64,000 nucleotides of DNA from Portunus trituberculatus (lineage: Eukaryota; Arthropoda; Malacostraca; Decapoda; Portunidae), in NCBI RefSeq assembly GCF_017591435.1, contig NC_059285.1, positions 25,897,813 through 25,961,812 of the forward strand, in the 5' to 3' direction. Numbering within the stretch: the first letter of the stretch is position 1; every line of letters starts with the position of its first letter. Shown one piece after another: positions 52,381-63,360 of the stretch. Made by a program: the position numbers and the translations under genes. The notes under the pieces were generated by a model that had not been told where the DNA came from, did no database searches, and saw nothing but the letters and a program-made list of their open reading frames with translations.

Positions 52381-53000
52381 TACAGGGCAAGGAAAGAAAT
52401 GTGTTTCACCTGATGGACTGTCTTCGTGGATTCCTTGCCAAGCTCCAGAATTGGCAAAGGAAAGTGGGTACCGGGAATGTTGCCATGTTTGAAAACCTTT
52501 CAGCTGTCCTTGACGAGAATGAAGAAGATAGTCTGCTTGACCCATTACTTAAAACTGAAATCACTCAGCATCTGAGATCCTTGGAAAGTGAACTTAATAT
52601 GTACTTCCCAGAATTCGAGGAGGAAGAAGGGAAGTTGGTAAGGAATCCATTCTCTGGCACTCTTGATATTACTACCATTCCCAGTGATGTTCAGGACGAG
52701 TTCCTTGATCTCAAACATGATTCTGCTGCCAAAGATCTCTATGAAGAAAAATCTCTGAATGTATTCTGGTGGTGTTCGATGCATCAGTCATATCCAAAAG
52801 TCAGTGAGATTGCACTTCGACTACTCTTGCCTTTTTCAACTACCTATTTATGTGAGTCTGGTTTCTCCACCCTTCTACAAATCAAGAATAAGAGCCGGAA
52901 CCGATTGGATGTGGACCCCGACATGAGATGTGCATTGTCAGTGACACAACCTCGGATTCGTCAACTGACTGAAAAGAAACAATATCAGCCTTCCCACTGA
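52381..53000 (+). pseudogene. hAT transposase, C-terminal part with dimerisation domain
   Basis: Continues the transposase from 47797: LQGKERNVFHLMDCLRGFLAKLQNW once the LINE and one target copy are removed. Ends with the hAT dimerisation domain: NVFWWCSMHQSYPKVSEIALRLL, CESGFSTLLQIKNKSRNRL. Stop at 53000. The frame is open throughout, so the LINE insertion is the main coding lesion on this side. Confidence 0.85.
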
Positions 53001-53191
53001 TGTGTGATAAAATATGCAGAGGTTAACTGAACTTTTTCCATCCAAATCAAATTTGCTATCGTCTGCTAGTCTTTTATAGTCTAGTGATGTAAGTTAAGCA
53101 TATCACAGAAATCTATCAATATAAGATAATTATGACTGTAAACTTTGTAATAAAAATAAAGGGTGTTCTCTTCATCAACATTTTATTTATT

Positions 53192-53222
<31 letters not shown>

Positions 53223-53355
53223 ATTTTTTTTTTTTTTTTTTTTTTTTTTTGCCTTTTTTGGCAGGGTGGGATTTGGGAGAAAAATGAAGGGGAGCCACAC
53301 GAATGTTGAGAATTCATGAAGGGGGGAATGGAGTGAAAAAGGTTGAGAACCACTG

Positions 53356-53592
53356 GTTTCATGATCCTTCTCAGTTTTCAAGTGTAAATTACGCCACGAA
53401 ATGCAACGAACGTATTTATATTACACACAATTCGATAACACAATCTGAACATAATTTTATTTTAGTAAAACATTCAACATATCCATATGAAATTAGCCAG
53501 TGCTTAGCTAATGCCTTAGGGAGTGGAGTTAGCTTAACATTTTTGTGGCTAAGCAATTTATATCTTCCTTAAAGGTATTAGTTCTACTCTAA
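53356..53592. other. Intronic sequence, nothing recognised
   Basis: A short plus-strand frame (53303-53572) has no family resemblance and overlaps the hAT end; left as non-coding. Confidence 0.5.
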
Positions 53593-54110
53593 AGGTGGGT
53601 TCACATGTATCAATTTGAGAAGAAAATTGTAAGGCACTAGAAGTATTGACTAAGCCCTTCCAGTCGGAACACGTTCATACATAGCAACTGGGAAGTATCA
53701 GCTGGTTGGAGGGAAGTGAATGTAAACAAACAGCCACCCAACAAGATATCTTCCTTTGGTGACGATCAAATTAAATCATCACAAGTATTCAATCCTCATC
53801 TCCAAGAACACTCTAGATAGTTCTTGAAGAGTGACAGCTATTCTATCAAACATCGATTTGCGTAAGTTTTTTTTTTGCTGTAGAATTCACTTTTAGGATC
53901 CCAGATGTGTTCCTTTTCCCTCACCAACTCCAAAATCTTCTTCTCTACATCAGACTTCACAACGTAAACAAAGTCACAAATCGACTGAACAAGACCAACA
54001 TGTTGGTCTTGTTTTGAGACTTGTTTTTCCATTGGGTAGGGACCGATACTAAGTCAGAAACTCTACCGACTTGCAATTTCAGTTGCATATTGACACGTGT
54101 GAGCCCGCCT
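53593..54110. mobile_element. PIF/Harbinger-type MITE, copy 1 of a tandem pair
   Basis: 518 bp with inverted ends AGGTGGGTTCACATGTATCAA and TTGACACGTGTGAGCCCGCCT, flanked by TAA on both sides (53590-53592, 54111-54113). Subterminal (G)TCGACT-like words are repeated on both arms. Confidence 0.75.
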
Positions 54111-54324
54111 TAACTCAATTAGTCTTGGTAGGACAAACATTCGAATTTAATGGCTGCTTTGGAGGCATAGTTATCACAATTAGGAAAAACAAAGCACAAT
54201 TTATATACAAAACACTACACCAAAGACAGTGAATAAAAGAACACGTCAACAAGTAGCACAGTATCACAACAAAGAATTTTGTAAATATTCAGTTTAAATT
54301 TAAGGGTGGAAATACGAGACACAT

Positions 54325-54981
54325 AGGCAGGTTCAAATATGCCAATTTGTGACTGAAATTACGAGTCGCTAGAAGTATCGACTGAGCACTTCTAGTCGGA
54401 AAATGTCACACATAGCGACTAGAAAGTATTGACTTGTTGGTGTCCTGGCGGGAAGTGAATGTAAATAAGCAGCGACCTGCCAAGATATATTCCTCCAGTG
54501 ACGATGCTGAAGCGGTGATTGCTCTTCTTTTGGCGTACCGGAAGAGTCAACAGAAAAGAAAATGCCTGTGGATCCGTCTACCACACACAAATCTTAAGAC
54601 TATGCACAATTGCGATCAAATTAAATCCTGACAAGTCTTCAATCCTCACATTCAACATCACCTTGCATCAAGGGAAATAGTTCTTAGAGAGTGGTAGTTG
54701 AACGACAATTTGAGCAAGCTTTTTTACTGTATAATTAATTTCTGTGGTCCCAGATTTATTTTTTTTCCTCACTAACTCTAATATCATCTCTATATTGACA
54801 CCACATTTTCAAAGCTTACTCCGTGATGTCACAATGTAAATAAAGTCGCAAATCGACTAAAAAGACCAACATGTTGTTCTTGTTTTGCGACTTGTTTCTC
54901 TAGTCGCGAGGCACCGAAATTCAATTGAAAATTCTACTGACTTACAATTTCAGTCGCACATTGGCACGTGTGAACCTGTCT
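54325..54981. mobile_element. PIF/Harbinger-type MITE, copy 2
   Basis: Same family as 53593-54110 (TAGAAGTATCGACTGAGC, GGCGGGAAGTGAATGTAAA), 657 bp, inverted ends AGGCAGGTTCAAATATGCCAA and TTGGCACGTGTGAACCTGTCT. The unrelated flank 54113-54324 is repeated at 54985-55165, so the MITE and its flank were duplicated together. Confidence 0.7.
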
Positions 54982-54984
54982 TTA

Positions 54985-55352
54985 GCTCAGTTCAATCTTT
55001 AGAAGACTAGGACAAGAATAAATTATAGATAAGGGGCAAGGGAAGACTGCAGAGTGACTTCAGGGAATAAAAGAACAGGCCAGCAAGTAGCACTGTAACA
55101 CAAACAACTCTATATTGCAAGTATTCAGTTTAAATTTATGGGTGGAAATATGAGAGAGACACTTAGCTCAATTTAACCTTTTTAAAAAAGACCAGCAAGA
55201 GAATGAATTATAGATAAGGTGCCATGGTATCCTTTAAAACGTAGGTGACTTTTCACGAAAAAATCAGCTAATGGTGAATAAATGCCATCAGTACTAGTAC
55301 CCACTTCTTTTTGAACACCATTCATTGATATTTTGTCTTTTTATATTGACAG
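54985..55352. other. Duplicated intronic flank
   Basis: Diverged copy of 54113-54324 (AACAAGTAGCAC / CAGCAAGTAGCAC, CAGTTTAAATTTA(A/T)GGGTGGAAATA), followed by a third partial copy at about 55165-55225. No gene. Confidence 0.6.
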
Positions 55353-55524
55353 GGAAGAGGAAGAAACGATGAAAGTGTGGTTCCAACGTACCTCGCTCAT
55401 GAGAAAGCGTGCACGGCTCTTGGAAGAGGAGGCTGAAGCTCAAGGGTTGAAGGGCAAGGCGGCTAAGAAGAATGAGGCAAAGAAACCAAAGGGAAAAAAA
55501 GGAAAGAAAAAGAAGAAATTATGA
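55353..55524 (+). CDS. Host gene, last coding exon (predicted)
   Basis: Acceptor TTATATTGACAG before 55353. Reads EEEETMKVWFQRTSLMRKRA, RLLEEEAEAQGLKGKAAKK and a lysine-rich end KKGKKKKKL, stop TGA at 55522-55524. The first base completes the split Arg codon from 46270. The basic, helical tail suggests nucleic-acid, ribosome or nuclear association, but I do not recognise the protein. AATAAA at 55733-55738 could be its polyadenylation signal. Confidence 0.5.
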
Positions 55525-56060
55525 GATATGATTATATAAGATAGTGAATATACCACTAGCTTTGCATTATGAACTAAGAAAATTGTTGTTTTACCATATT
55601 TAGTATTTTAAAGAACCCTATAGACAGTGACTCCAATTATTACATTTACCAGCAACTAAGTAGAGAAAAGAAATTCAGTACATAGAGTAATATGGTTGTC
55701 ATTTTCCGTAATGTAATTGACTAGGAATAAGAAATAAACAAACCAAGGTTGGAAAATGTTTAATGAATGTTAGTGAATTCGCCCTATGCTAGGATAAGTT
55801 TTTTTTGTGCAAATTGTATGATTAGAAGAAACTTAGAAATAGAAAGAAAGTAGAGAGGTAAGTTTTTTTGACCATCAGTAAAAAAAGCCTAATAGTGTCA
55901 TCAAGCAGCCCAAACATATCATAGAGTAGCCCAAAGAATCGCAAGTAGCGGATTATGAATTTAAGTAGCACATACCCTTCAAAAGTAGCCCAATCCGCTA
56001 CTTTTCGCCCAATATGGCAACACTGCCTCCGTACCCTCGGCCTTGTTTGTTTACACCAAA
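55525..56060 (+). other. Probable 3' UTR and intergenic DNA
   Basis: AT-rich, no frame of interest; AATAAA at 55733. Confidence 0.45.
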
Positions 56061-56065
56061 GACCC

Positions 56066-56073
56066 TATAAAAG
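56066..56073 (+). promoter_or_regulatory. TATA box of a possible small gene
   Basis: TATAAAAG in a locally GC-richer context. A start about 30 bp on would fall near 56096, and a strong donor GTAAGT lies at 56202. Confidence 0.3.
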
Positions 56074-56095
56074 AAAGACTGGAAAGCACCAAAAT

Positions 56096-56930
56096 TAGGT
56101 GAAGAAAAGGCTAACTGCTTACTCTGATGTAGTTATTTCGTCCAACACAAGAGGGCTTCACCATCGCATAGACTAAAAACAGGCGAAACGAGTGGCGCAA
56201 TGTAAGTAAATAAAAACCTTCATACATAAGTCTTTAAATAACTAATATCTTGTATAAGAACAATTTTAGTAATGATTAAATACGCTTTGCTTGACCCATA
56301 TGAACTCATTTGCGAAGAAAAAAAAATATCAATAAAGTAGACAGAACAGTTAGCATCCACGACCCGTGGCTGGCGGGTGTGCATTTTTCTCACTCCATTC
56401 TGCATCAACAAAGTCCCTGCGAAGAAGAGGAGTGCTGAGGCCATCCATGAGGAGCACACCTTCACGGCCTCTCCTGTGGATAGCCAGGGAAACTATTATT
56501 CATGTGGAGAATGTAAAACTTCCTGTTGGTGGAGCGGAGAAGTTTTGTCTCACCGCTGCCGCTGACCACATGGCTTCCCTTGACCTGACCAGACACAAGG
56601 AAATTTCTGCTTTATAAATGGACTTAAATGTAATACTATTTCAAGGTATCCGATATGTTCATTTATGAAATTTCGTTGTGAACTGAGTTTATACAAAATA
56701 CTATGAGCACATTTTGTGCATGTATGTTCAGGGAAATGATTTTGTCATGGGATATTTTGCTTCTTAGATGGGATGTTAGAAGTGAAGGCCAGTAATTGTT
56801 GCTATGATTTTTGGAGCCATGATTGGTGGTGTGGATGGTGCATACCTATTCTTATTAGTATGCTTATGATTTTTTTTTTTTCAGATTCATGTGTATGCAT
56901 GTGAAACTTAAATAAAGTTCATCCTTTACA
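56096..56930 (+). other. Possible two-exon gene (low confidence)
   Basis: Putative exon 1 56096-56201 (TATA upstream, donor AAT|GTAAGT). Putative exon 2 from 56414 after CATCAACAAAG. Polyadenylation signal AATAAA at 56911-56916 followed by a T-rich stretch. In exon 2 two frames are open: one to 56617 with LLWIARETIIHVENVKLPVG, another to 56565 with GNYYSCGECKTSCWW. Neither matches a family I know. It could be an untranslated transcript or chance. Confidence 0.25.
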
Positions 56931-57126
56931 TGTGGAATATGAAACATTGTTCGGATTCATGTGTCATATTTCAATGTACAATGTGAATGGCTATATACAT
57001 ATAATGATACAGCGTTTCAGGAACACTGGAGGGGCATTCTGTGCAGAACCACCTCTTTCTTTCAGGTGTTGCACCTCGAAATGGGGATGTATTCCCTCTG
57101 GGGTTTTACTTACTGAACATAAGTAG

Positions 57127-57275
<149 letters not shown>

Positions 57276-57279
57276 GTAG

Positions 57280-58044
57280 ATGTATTAACAAAGTTCCTTT
57301 AATTTCTCAGGTGTTGGAAGTATTCTGTATCATGTATGTAGATATGACATCATTATATGGTGTTTTGCTAGCATGTTATGCTTATATTTTGTGTAAACAA
57401 TTTAGCATGTGCTTGTATTTTCTTTAGAGTATTGTTTGTGCTTAATGTAAACAATATATAATAATAATAATAATAATAACCAGCATTCTTTGATGTGACA
57501 AGTAATGATGCACTGACTGGTAGATGCTTTACCTAATTCATGCTTGTGTCTGACTTCTTCTACTGCTTTATTGTTTTCTACATTGGAGATGTAAATCTGC
57601 GTTGCATAACAAAATATGCCTTTTGCTTCATAAGGTTAACGTACTTTGCTTTCATTGTTTATTAAAGGCGCAAATATTGTCAAAGTAATGGTATTTGTGA
57701 TACAAGTACAGCAGGTATGAACTCCATATACAAGCATTGCTATATATGTATGTTATACCATGGCACCAATAGCATGCTTATGTCTGTGTTGTCACTCATC
57801 ATTTGTGTTTTCTGACCTTTTGCCATGACTAACACACCCTTTGTTTGTTTTCTTGTGTACTTTACCTTCAATACTGCTTTTGTCAGTTTTTAATTTTAAT
57901 GTTCTCTGAACCTTTGAATGAAAATGTTTTCAGTGATGCGTTTCTTAACACTGAATCTATTTTTTTTTTCCCCAGATTATTTTTATCATATGGTTTGTGG
58001 CAATAAAGTTTGGAACTTGACCCTTTTTATTTTTCATATTTCCT

Positions 58045-58047
<3 letters not shown>
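57280..58047. other. Non-coding stretch
   Basis: No credible exon. CAATAAAGTTTGGAACTTG at 58001-58019 looks like a vertebrate/arthropod-style polyadenylation signal on the plus strand, so this could be 3' UTR of an upstream gene. Confidence 0.4.

Positions 58048-58086
<39 letters not shown>
58048..58086. repeat. (CA)n microsatellite
   Basis: About 19 CA units just before a LINE 5' end. Confidence 0.95.
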
Positions 58087-58091
<5 letters not shown>

Positions 58092-58182
58092 GGGGCTACC
58101 AGAGCGAGTGAACGAGTGTACAGAGTGAACGTAGCCTGGTGGCGTGTACATGGGAGTGAGGAGAGAGTAGTAAAGGAGAAAG

Positions 58183-58830
58183 ATGACTTTAAAGGAAATG
58201 ATTAGTGAGCAGATTGAAAGGTTTGAAAAGGAATGGGAACTGAAGAAAACACAATGGACTGAGTCGAGGGAAGCAGAGATGGTTGGATTACAAAAAATAA
58301 TTAAAGATCAGTTGAAGGAAGACAAAAAAGAAAGATCCAAGGAACTGGTTAATGTAATGAAGAATAAGGAAACATTGATAAGGGAAATAGCAGAAAAGAA
58401 GAAGAGTGTGTTATTATTTGGGATGAAAGAACAAAATATAACATATAAGCCTAAGAGAATTAAGGAAAAAAAAGACCTACAAGAAGAAGTGGAAGAGATC
58501 CATAGACTGGGTCCGTATAAGGAGGGAGTGAGCAGACAGATTAAAGTAGTACTGAAGTCACAACAATCTGCAGAGGATATCCTATATAGAACATCAAAGT
58601 TAAGAGAGATAGAAGGTTGTAAAGAGGTGTTTGTGAGAAAGAATAGAAATGAGGAAGAGAGGAGAAGATATGAGGAATTGGTGGAAGAGGAGAGAAGGAA
58701 AAATGATGAGCGGTCTGAGGAGGAAAGAGAAAAGTTTTTTTGGAGAGTTATAGGAGAGAGAGTCAGAAAGTGGTATGTGGAAAGAAGGAATGCGGAGAAA
58801 CCCCTAGAGGGAGCAGTGGGTGGACCGTAA
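58183..58830 (+). CDS. LINE ORF1, coiled-coil RNA-binding-like protein
   Basis: 215 intact codons. N-terminal coiled coil (EQIERFEKEWELKKTQW), then a central part with SVLLFGMKEQN and a second block RQIKVVLKSQQSAEDIL and EVFVRKNRNEEERRRYEELV, matching the RRM-like ORF1 proteins of CR1/L2-type LINEs. Highly charged throughout. Ends at 58830, where ORF2 starts at once (TAATG overlap: the stop TAA and the ATG share bases), suggesting reinitiation as the way ORF2 is translated. Start ATG chosen as the first in frame. Confidence 0.7.
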   Translation: MTLKEMISEQIERFEKEWELKKTQWTESREAEMVGLQKIIKDQLKEDKKERSKELVNVMKNKETLIREIAEKKKSVLLFGMKEQNITYKPKRIKEKKDLQEEVEEIHRLGPYKEGVSRQIKVVLKSQQSAEDILYRTSKLREIEGCKEVFVRKNRNEEERRRYEELVEEERRKNDERSEEEREKFFWRVIGERVRKWYVERRNAEKPLEGAVGGP

Positions 58831-61640
58831 TGTATACTAATATAGATGGGATACTGTCAAGTAGATTGGAATTGCAAGACTATATGATGGTGGAGAAGCC
58901 TGATATAGTGTGTTTGACTGAGACAAAATTGCATGAAAAAACAAAGATAAATTTGGATAATAAATATAATATATGGAGAAAGGATAGAGAGAGTAAAGGT
59001 GGAGGAGGAGTTAGGATTATGACGAAGAAATAAATAAATGTGGATAAGGTTTGGTATGGGAAGAACAACGCAGAAGTGATAAGCATAAGGATAAAAAGTG
59101 ATGGAAAAGAATTAATAATCATGGTGACCTATGTACCTCCTAAAACAAATTCTTGGACATTAAGGAATACGACAATATGATCAAGGATACTTTACAGAGT
59201 TTGGAAAGTGTATTATCTGGAAAAAGAAAGGTGATACTAGTAGGAGATTTTAATTGTAAGGAGGTGGATTGGGAAAATCTAGTACGTGGTGTTGGAGAAG
59301 AAGCATGGGAGAGAGATTTCTTAATCTAATGATGGAAAATATGATGGAACAGAGGGTGAAGGAAAATACTAGATATAGAGGAGATGATGAACCGGCTAGA
59401 CTGGATTTGGTGTTAACAAGAGAAGTGTACCTATGTGGAGATATACACTACAAATGTCCTTTGGGAAAAAGTGATCATGTGGTTATGGAAATGCAGATAG
59501 CAACAACACAGCGAAGGAAAGACGAGACATACAGGAGTGGTAGATTGAATTATAGAAAGATGGACACAGAAAGTTTGAAAAATTATTTCAGAAAATTAGA
59601 TTGGGAGGAGATGTTACAAATCAGAGAAGTGCAAAAGAAATATGAGATTTTTATGAAATATTATAAAAAAGCAGTTATGAAATTTGTACCAAAGTATAAG
59701 CCGAGAGAGGAAGGAAGAAAGGATTGGTTTAATGCAACTTGTGTTAAGGCTAAGGAAAAGAGAGATGTGGCTTGGAAAAGATGGAAAAAGAGCAGGAATA
59801 TACTAAATAAGGAGAATTATAGAGTGGCGAGAAATGAGTATGTGAGGGTAAGGAGGAGGAAGAAAGAAAATTTGAAAAAGATATTGTAGACAAGAGTAAG
59901 GAACATCCAAAATTGTTTTACAGGTTCATAAATGGTAAACTTAAAAAGAGAGAGTCCATTGAAAGATTAAAAGGAGAGCAAGGGATAGTAGATGACCCTA
60001 AGAATATAGCGGAATTGCTAAATAATAGGTTTCAGCAAGTATTTACTGAAGAAACAATGTTTGTAAAGCCTAAGAATGTACAAGGAAATGTGCACATGGA
60101 GGACATTAAGATACCTAAAAAGGAGTTATATAAAATGTTGGAGGAACTTAAAGATGATAAAGCGATGGGACCAGATGAAGTTTCAGGAAAATTATTGAAG
60201 GAGTGTAGAGAAGAATTGATTGATCCATTATATGATATTATAAGGTGTTCATTAGAAACAGGGGAAGTACCAGTAGAGTGGAAAAGAGCTGAAGTGGTGC
60301 CCATTTATAAGGGAGGCAGTAAGGAAGAGCCTCTTAACTATAGACCTGTGTCTCTAACAAGTGTGGTCGGTAAGATTTGTGAGAGGGTGATAAAGAAATA
60401 TTGGATACGGTTCCTGGAGGATCATAAGTTATTATCGGATCATCAATTTGGCTTTAGGAAAGGGAGGTCATGTGTAACAAATCTACTGAGCTTTTATTCA
60501 AGAGTGGTTGACAAAATACAAGAGAGAGAGGATGGATGGACTGTGTATATTTGGATTTAAAGAAAGCTTTTGACAAGGTACCTCACATGAGACTGCTATG
60601 GAAATTAGAGATTTATGGAGGACTGAAAGGAAAAGTGTTAAAGTGGATGGAAAACTACTTGAGATGGAGGGAGATGAGAACGGTAATAAGGGATGCAAAG
60701 TCGGACTGGTTGGTGGTGGAGAGTGGAGTCCCACAAGGCTCAGTGCTGGCACCAATACTTTTCCTTGTATATATTAATGACATGCCAGCGGGAGTAAACA
60801 GTTATATTAATTTGTTTGCGGATGATGCGAAGTTGTGTAGGTGTGTGAAGAGTGAAGAAGATTGTGAAATTTTACAGGCAGATCTGGATAAGATTTGGGA
60901 GTGGAGCAAGAGATGGCAAATGGAATTTAATCTGAGCAAAAGTCATGTGATGGAGAAGGGGAAGAGTGGAAGACGGCCAAGAGGGTCATATAAAATGGGT
61001 GAAGAAGTAGTGTTGAAAAAGGTGGAAAAGGAAAAGGATTTAGGAGTGATAATACAAGACCATGGGCAGTTTGAGGCTCATATTGATAAGATGTTTGGAG
61101 AAACGTATAATTTGATAAGAAATATTGTATTAGCCTTCCATTATATGGATAACGATATGATGAAGAAATTAATTAGTACGGTAATTAGACCAAGATTGGA
61201 ATATGCTGGAGTGGTTTGGTCCCCTTATAAAAAGAAGCATATAAGGAAGTTGGAGAGATTGCAGAGAATGGCAACAAAAATGGTTCCGGAATTGGCAGAA
61301 ATGACCTATGAGGAGAGATTAAAAGAAATGAATTTGCTTACCTTGGAACAAAGAAGAGAAAGAGGAGATTTAATACAGGTTTATAAACTGTTGAACGGAC
61401 TGGATGAAGTGGATAATGAGCAAATGATGTTGAGAGAGAAAACTTAAATAGAACTACGAGATCGCATAGTAAAAGATAGCCAAGGAATATGCTTGAAGGA
61501 TGTGAAGAAATATAGTTTCCCACAAAGATGTGTGGAGGTATGGAATGGTTTGAGTGAGGAGGTGGTGTCAGCAAGGAGTGTGCATAGTTTTAAAGGAAAG
61601 TTGGATGTGTGTAGATATGGAGACGGGGCCACACGAGTAT
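58831..61640 (+). pseudogene. LINE ORF2, endonuclease and reverse transcriptase
   Basis: Begins MYTNIDGILSSRLELQDYM, KPDIVCLTETKLHE. A stop at 59033 and a frameshift near 59155 interrupt the endonuclease (VILVGDFNCKEVDWENL; GKSDHVVMEMQ). RT: LNYRPVSLTSVVGKICERV (60333), FGFRKGRSCVTNLL, a shift at about 60545, then VYLDLKKAFDKVPH, SGVPQGSVLAPILF and NLFADDAKLC (60810-60845). The thumb region runs to 61447, then TRSHSKR-type tail to about 61640 in a shifted frame. Four lesions, inactive as it stands. Confidence 0.78.
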
Positions 61641-61763
61641 GATACCCAGGCTTTTATTTATTTAGTATTACTGGCTTTTTTTTTTTTTCATTGTGAACCA
61701 CGGATCCGGTCAAACCTTCAAACACGTAGTCAATAAATTTGTTTCTGCAACTTCCTATCTTTT

Positions 61764-62167
61764 TATTATTTATTGCACTGAACTCATAATGCATTCCTTT
61801 GTTGAGAGGGTATTCTCACACGTCACTAATGTAAAAACTAAGGCCAGAAACAGATTAAGCACTAGTTTCGAATCTATTTTAAGAGTTCGGACGCACTTAC
61901 ACAGCAAAGAAATCTGCTGTCGTAACTTCAAAGTCACAGAGAAAATGCAAGCACTTTTCACAAGCCAGATGTACCGCAGCACAGAGAAGGTAGCAAGTGG
62001 AACAGTACAGGTAGACGAACAGGCGGCAAATACCTCAGTAGCTTCAGATGAAGGAGATTCCTTCGAAGAAATTCTCACGATTGAATATTAAAATTACAGG
62101 TATGTAGAAATTTATAGGTGTACTAGCTACTTAGGCCTAAATGTTGCTAAACTTCATATAACCCTGC

Positions 62168-62212
<45 letters not shown>

Positions 62213-62722
62213 ATGGAATTTAATTGGAATGCCATTTCTGAACACCACGATGTAAACCACATCTTTGATTGCTACCTTCAGAAATTTACTGAATTATTTG
62301 ACAAGAACTTTCCTTTTATTATTTATTGCACTGAACTCATAATGCATTCCTTTGTTGAAAGGGTATTCTCACACGTCACTAATGTAAAAACTAAGGCCAG
62401 AAACAGATTAAGCACTAGTTTCGAATCTATTTTAAGAGTTCGGACGCACTTACACAGCAAAGAAATCTGCTGTCGTAACTTCAAAGTCACAGAGAAAATG
62501 CAAGCACTTTTCACAAGCCAGATGTACCGCAGCACAGAGAAGGTAGCAAGTGGAACAGTACAGGTAGACGAACAGGCGGCAAATACCTCAGTAGCTTCAG
62601 ATGAAGGAGATTCCTTCGAAGAAATTCTCACGATTGAATATTAAAATTACAGGTATGTAGAAATTTATAGGTGTACTAGCTACTTAGGCCTAAATGTTGC
62701 TAAACTTCATATAACCCTGCAA

Positions 62723-62794
<72 letters not shown>

Positions 62795-63308
62795 ATGGAA
62801 TTTAATTGGAATGCCATTTCTGAACACCACGATGTAAACCACATCTTTGATTGCTACCTTCAGAAATTTACTGAATTATTTGACAAGAACTTTCCTTTTA
62901 TTATTTATTGCACTGAACTCATAATGCATTCCTTTGTTGAAAGGGTATTCTCACACGTCACTAATGTAAAAACTAAGGCCAGAAACAGATTAAGCACTAG
63001 TTTCGAATCTATTTTAAGAGTTCGGACGCACTTACACAGCAAAGAAATCTGCTGTCGTAACTTCAAAGTCACAGAGAAAATGTAAGCACTTTTCACAAGC
63101 CAGATGTACCGCAGCACAGAGAAGGTAGCAAGTGGAACAGTAGCTACAGATAGACGAACAGGCGGCAAATACCTCAGTAGCTTCAGATGAAGGAGATTCC
63201 TTCGAAGAAATTCTCACGATTGAATATTAAAATTACAGGTATGCAGAAATTTATAGGTGTACTAACTACTTAGGCCTAAATGTTGCTAAATTTCATATAA
63301 CCCTGCAG

Positions 63309-63310
<2 letters not shown>
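61764..63310 (+). repeat. Threefold array of a chimeric hAT + (CT)n + LINE unit
   Basis: Units start at TTTATTATTTATTGCACTG (about 61766, 62315, 62897). Each has about 410 bp of hAT C-terminus and tail, a (CT)n tract (62169-62210, 62725-62794, 63311-63359), then about 105 bp of LINE (TAATGGAATTTAATTGG...AAGAACTTTCC). Periods are 582 and 566 bp, the difference lying mostly in (CT)n. The LINE piece after the third tract is not cut but runs on as an ordinary LINE. Confidence 0.85.
62213..62644 (+). CDS. In-frame LINE-hAT fusion ORF (array unit)
   Basis: 143 codons. The first 34 (MEFNWNAISEHHDVNHIFDC...DKNFP) are the LINE ORF2 linker region; the rest is a hAT dimerisation domain: MHSFVERVFSHVTNVKTKARNRL, LRVRTHLHSKEICCRNFKV, with an acidic tail ending ILTIEY. 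The same fusion recurs from 62795, where a C-to-T change after VTEKM gives a stop at 63083-63085. The first array unit (61693-62091) has only the hAT part with a different N-terminus. There is no evidence of transcription, and the ORF may be accidental. Confidence 0.4.
   Translation: MEFNWNAISEHHDVNHIFDCYLQKFTELFDKNFPFIIYCTELIMHSFVERVFSHVTNVKTKARNRLSTSFESILRVRTHLHSKEICCRNFKVTEKMQALFTSQMYRSTEKVASGTVQVDEQAANTSVASDEGDSFEEILTIEY

Positions 63311-63360
<50 letters not shown>

Larger units (their letters stand above)
46835..53355 (+). mobile_element. hAT element (ZBED5/SCAND3-like), split by a LINE
   Basis: Inverted ends CAGTGGTTCTCAACC (46835) and GGTTGAGAACCACTG (53341-53355), of the hAT-Charlie style. 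Without the inserted LINE it is about 1.9 kb. The transposase begins abruptly near 46906, so the BED zinc-finger end is deleted. The 8-bp flanks (TAGTTTAA, GTTTCATG) do not match. Poly-T and TTTA-rich sequence at 53178-53250. Confidence 0.8.
58100..61640 (+). mobile_element. CR1-like LINE, nearly full length
   Basis: Two consecutive ORFs (58183-58830 and about 58831-61640) and a short 3' end before 61680. The reverse transcriptase has FADDAKL and the general look of the CR1 or Jockey groups; no RNase H. It is A/G-rich and codon use is strongly purine-biased, unlike its neighbours. Only a few lesions, so relatively young. Confidence 0.75.
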
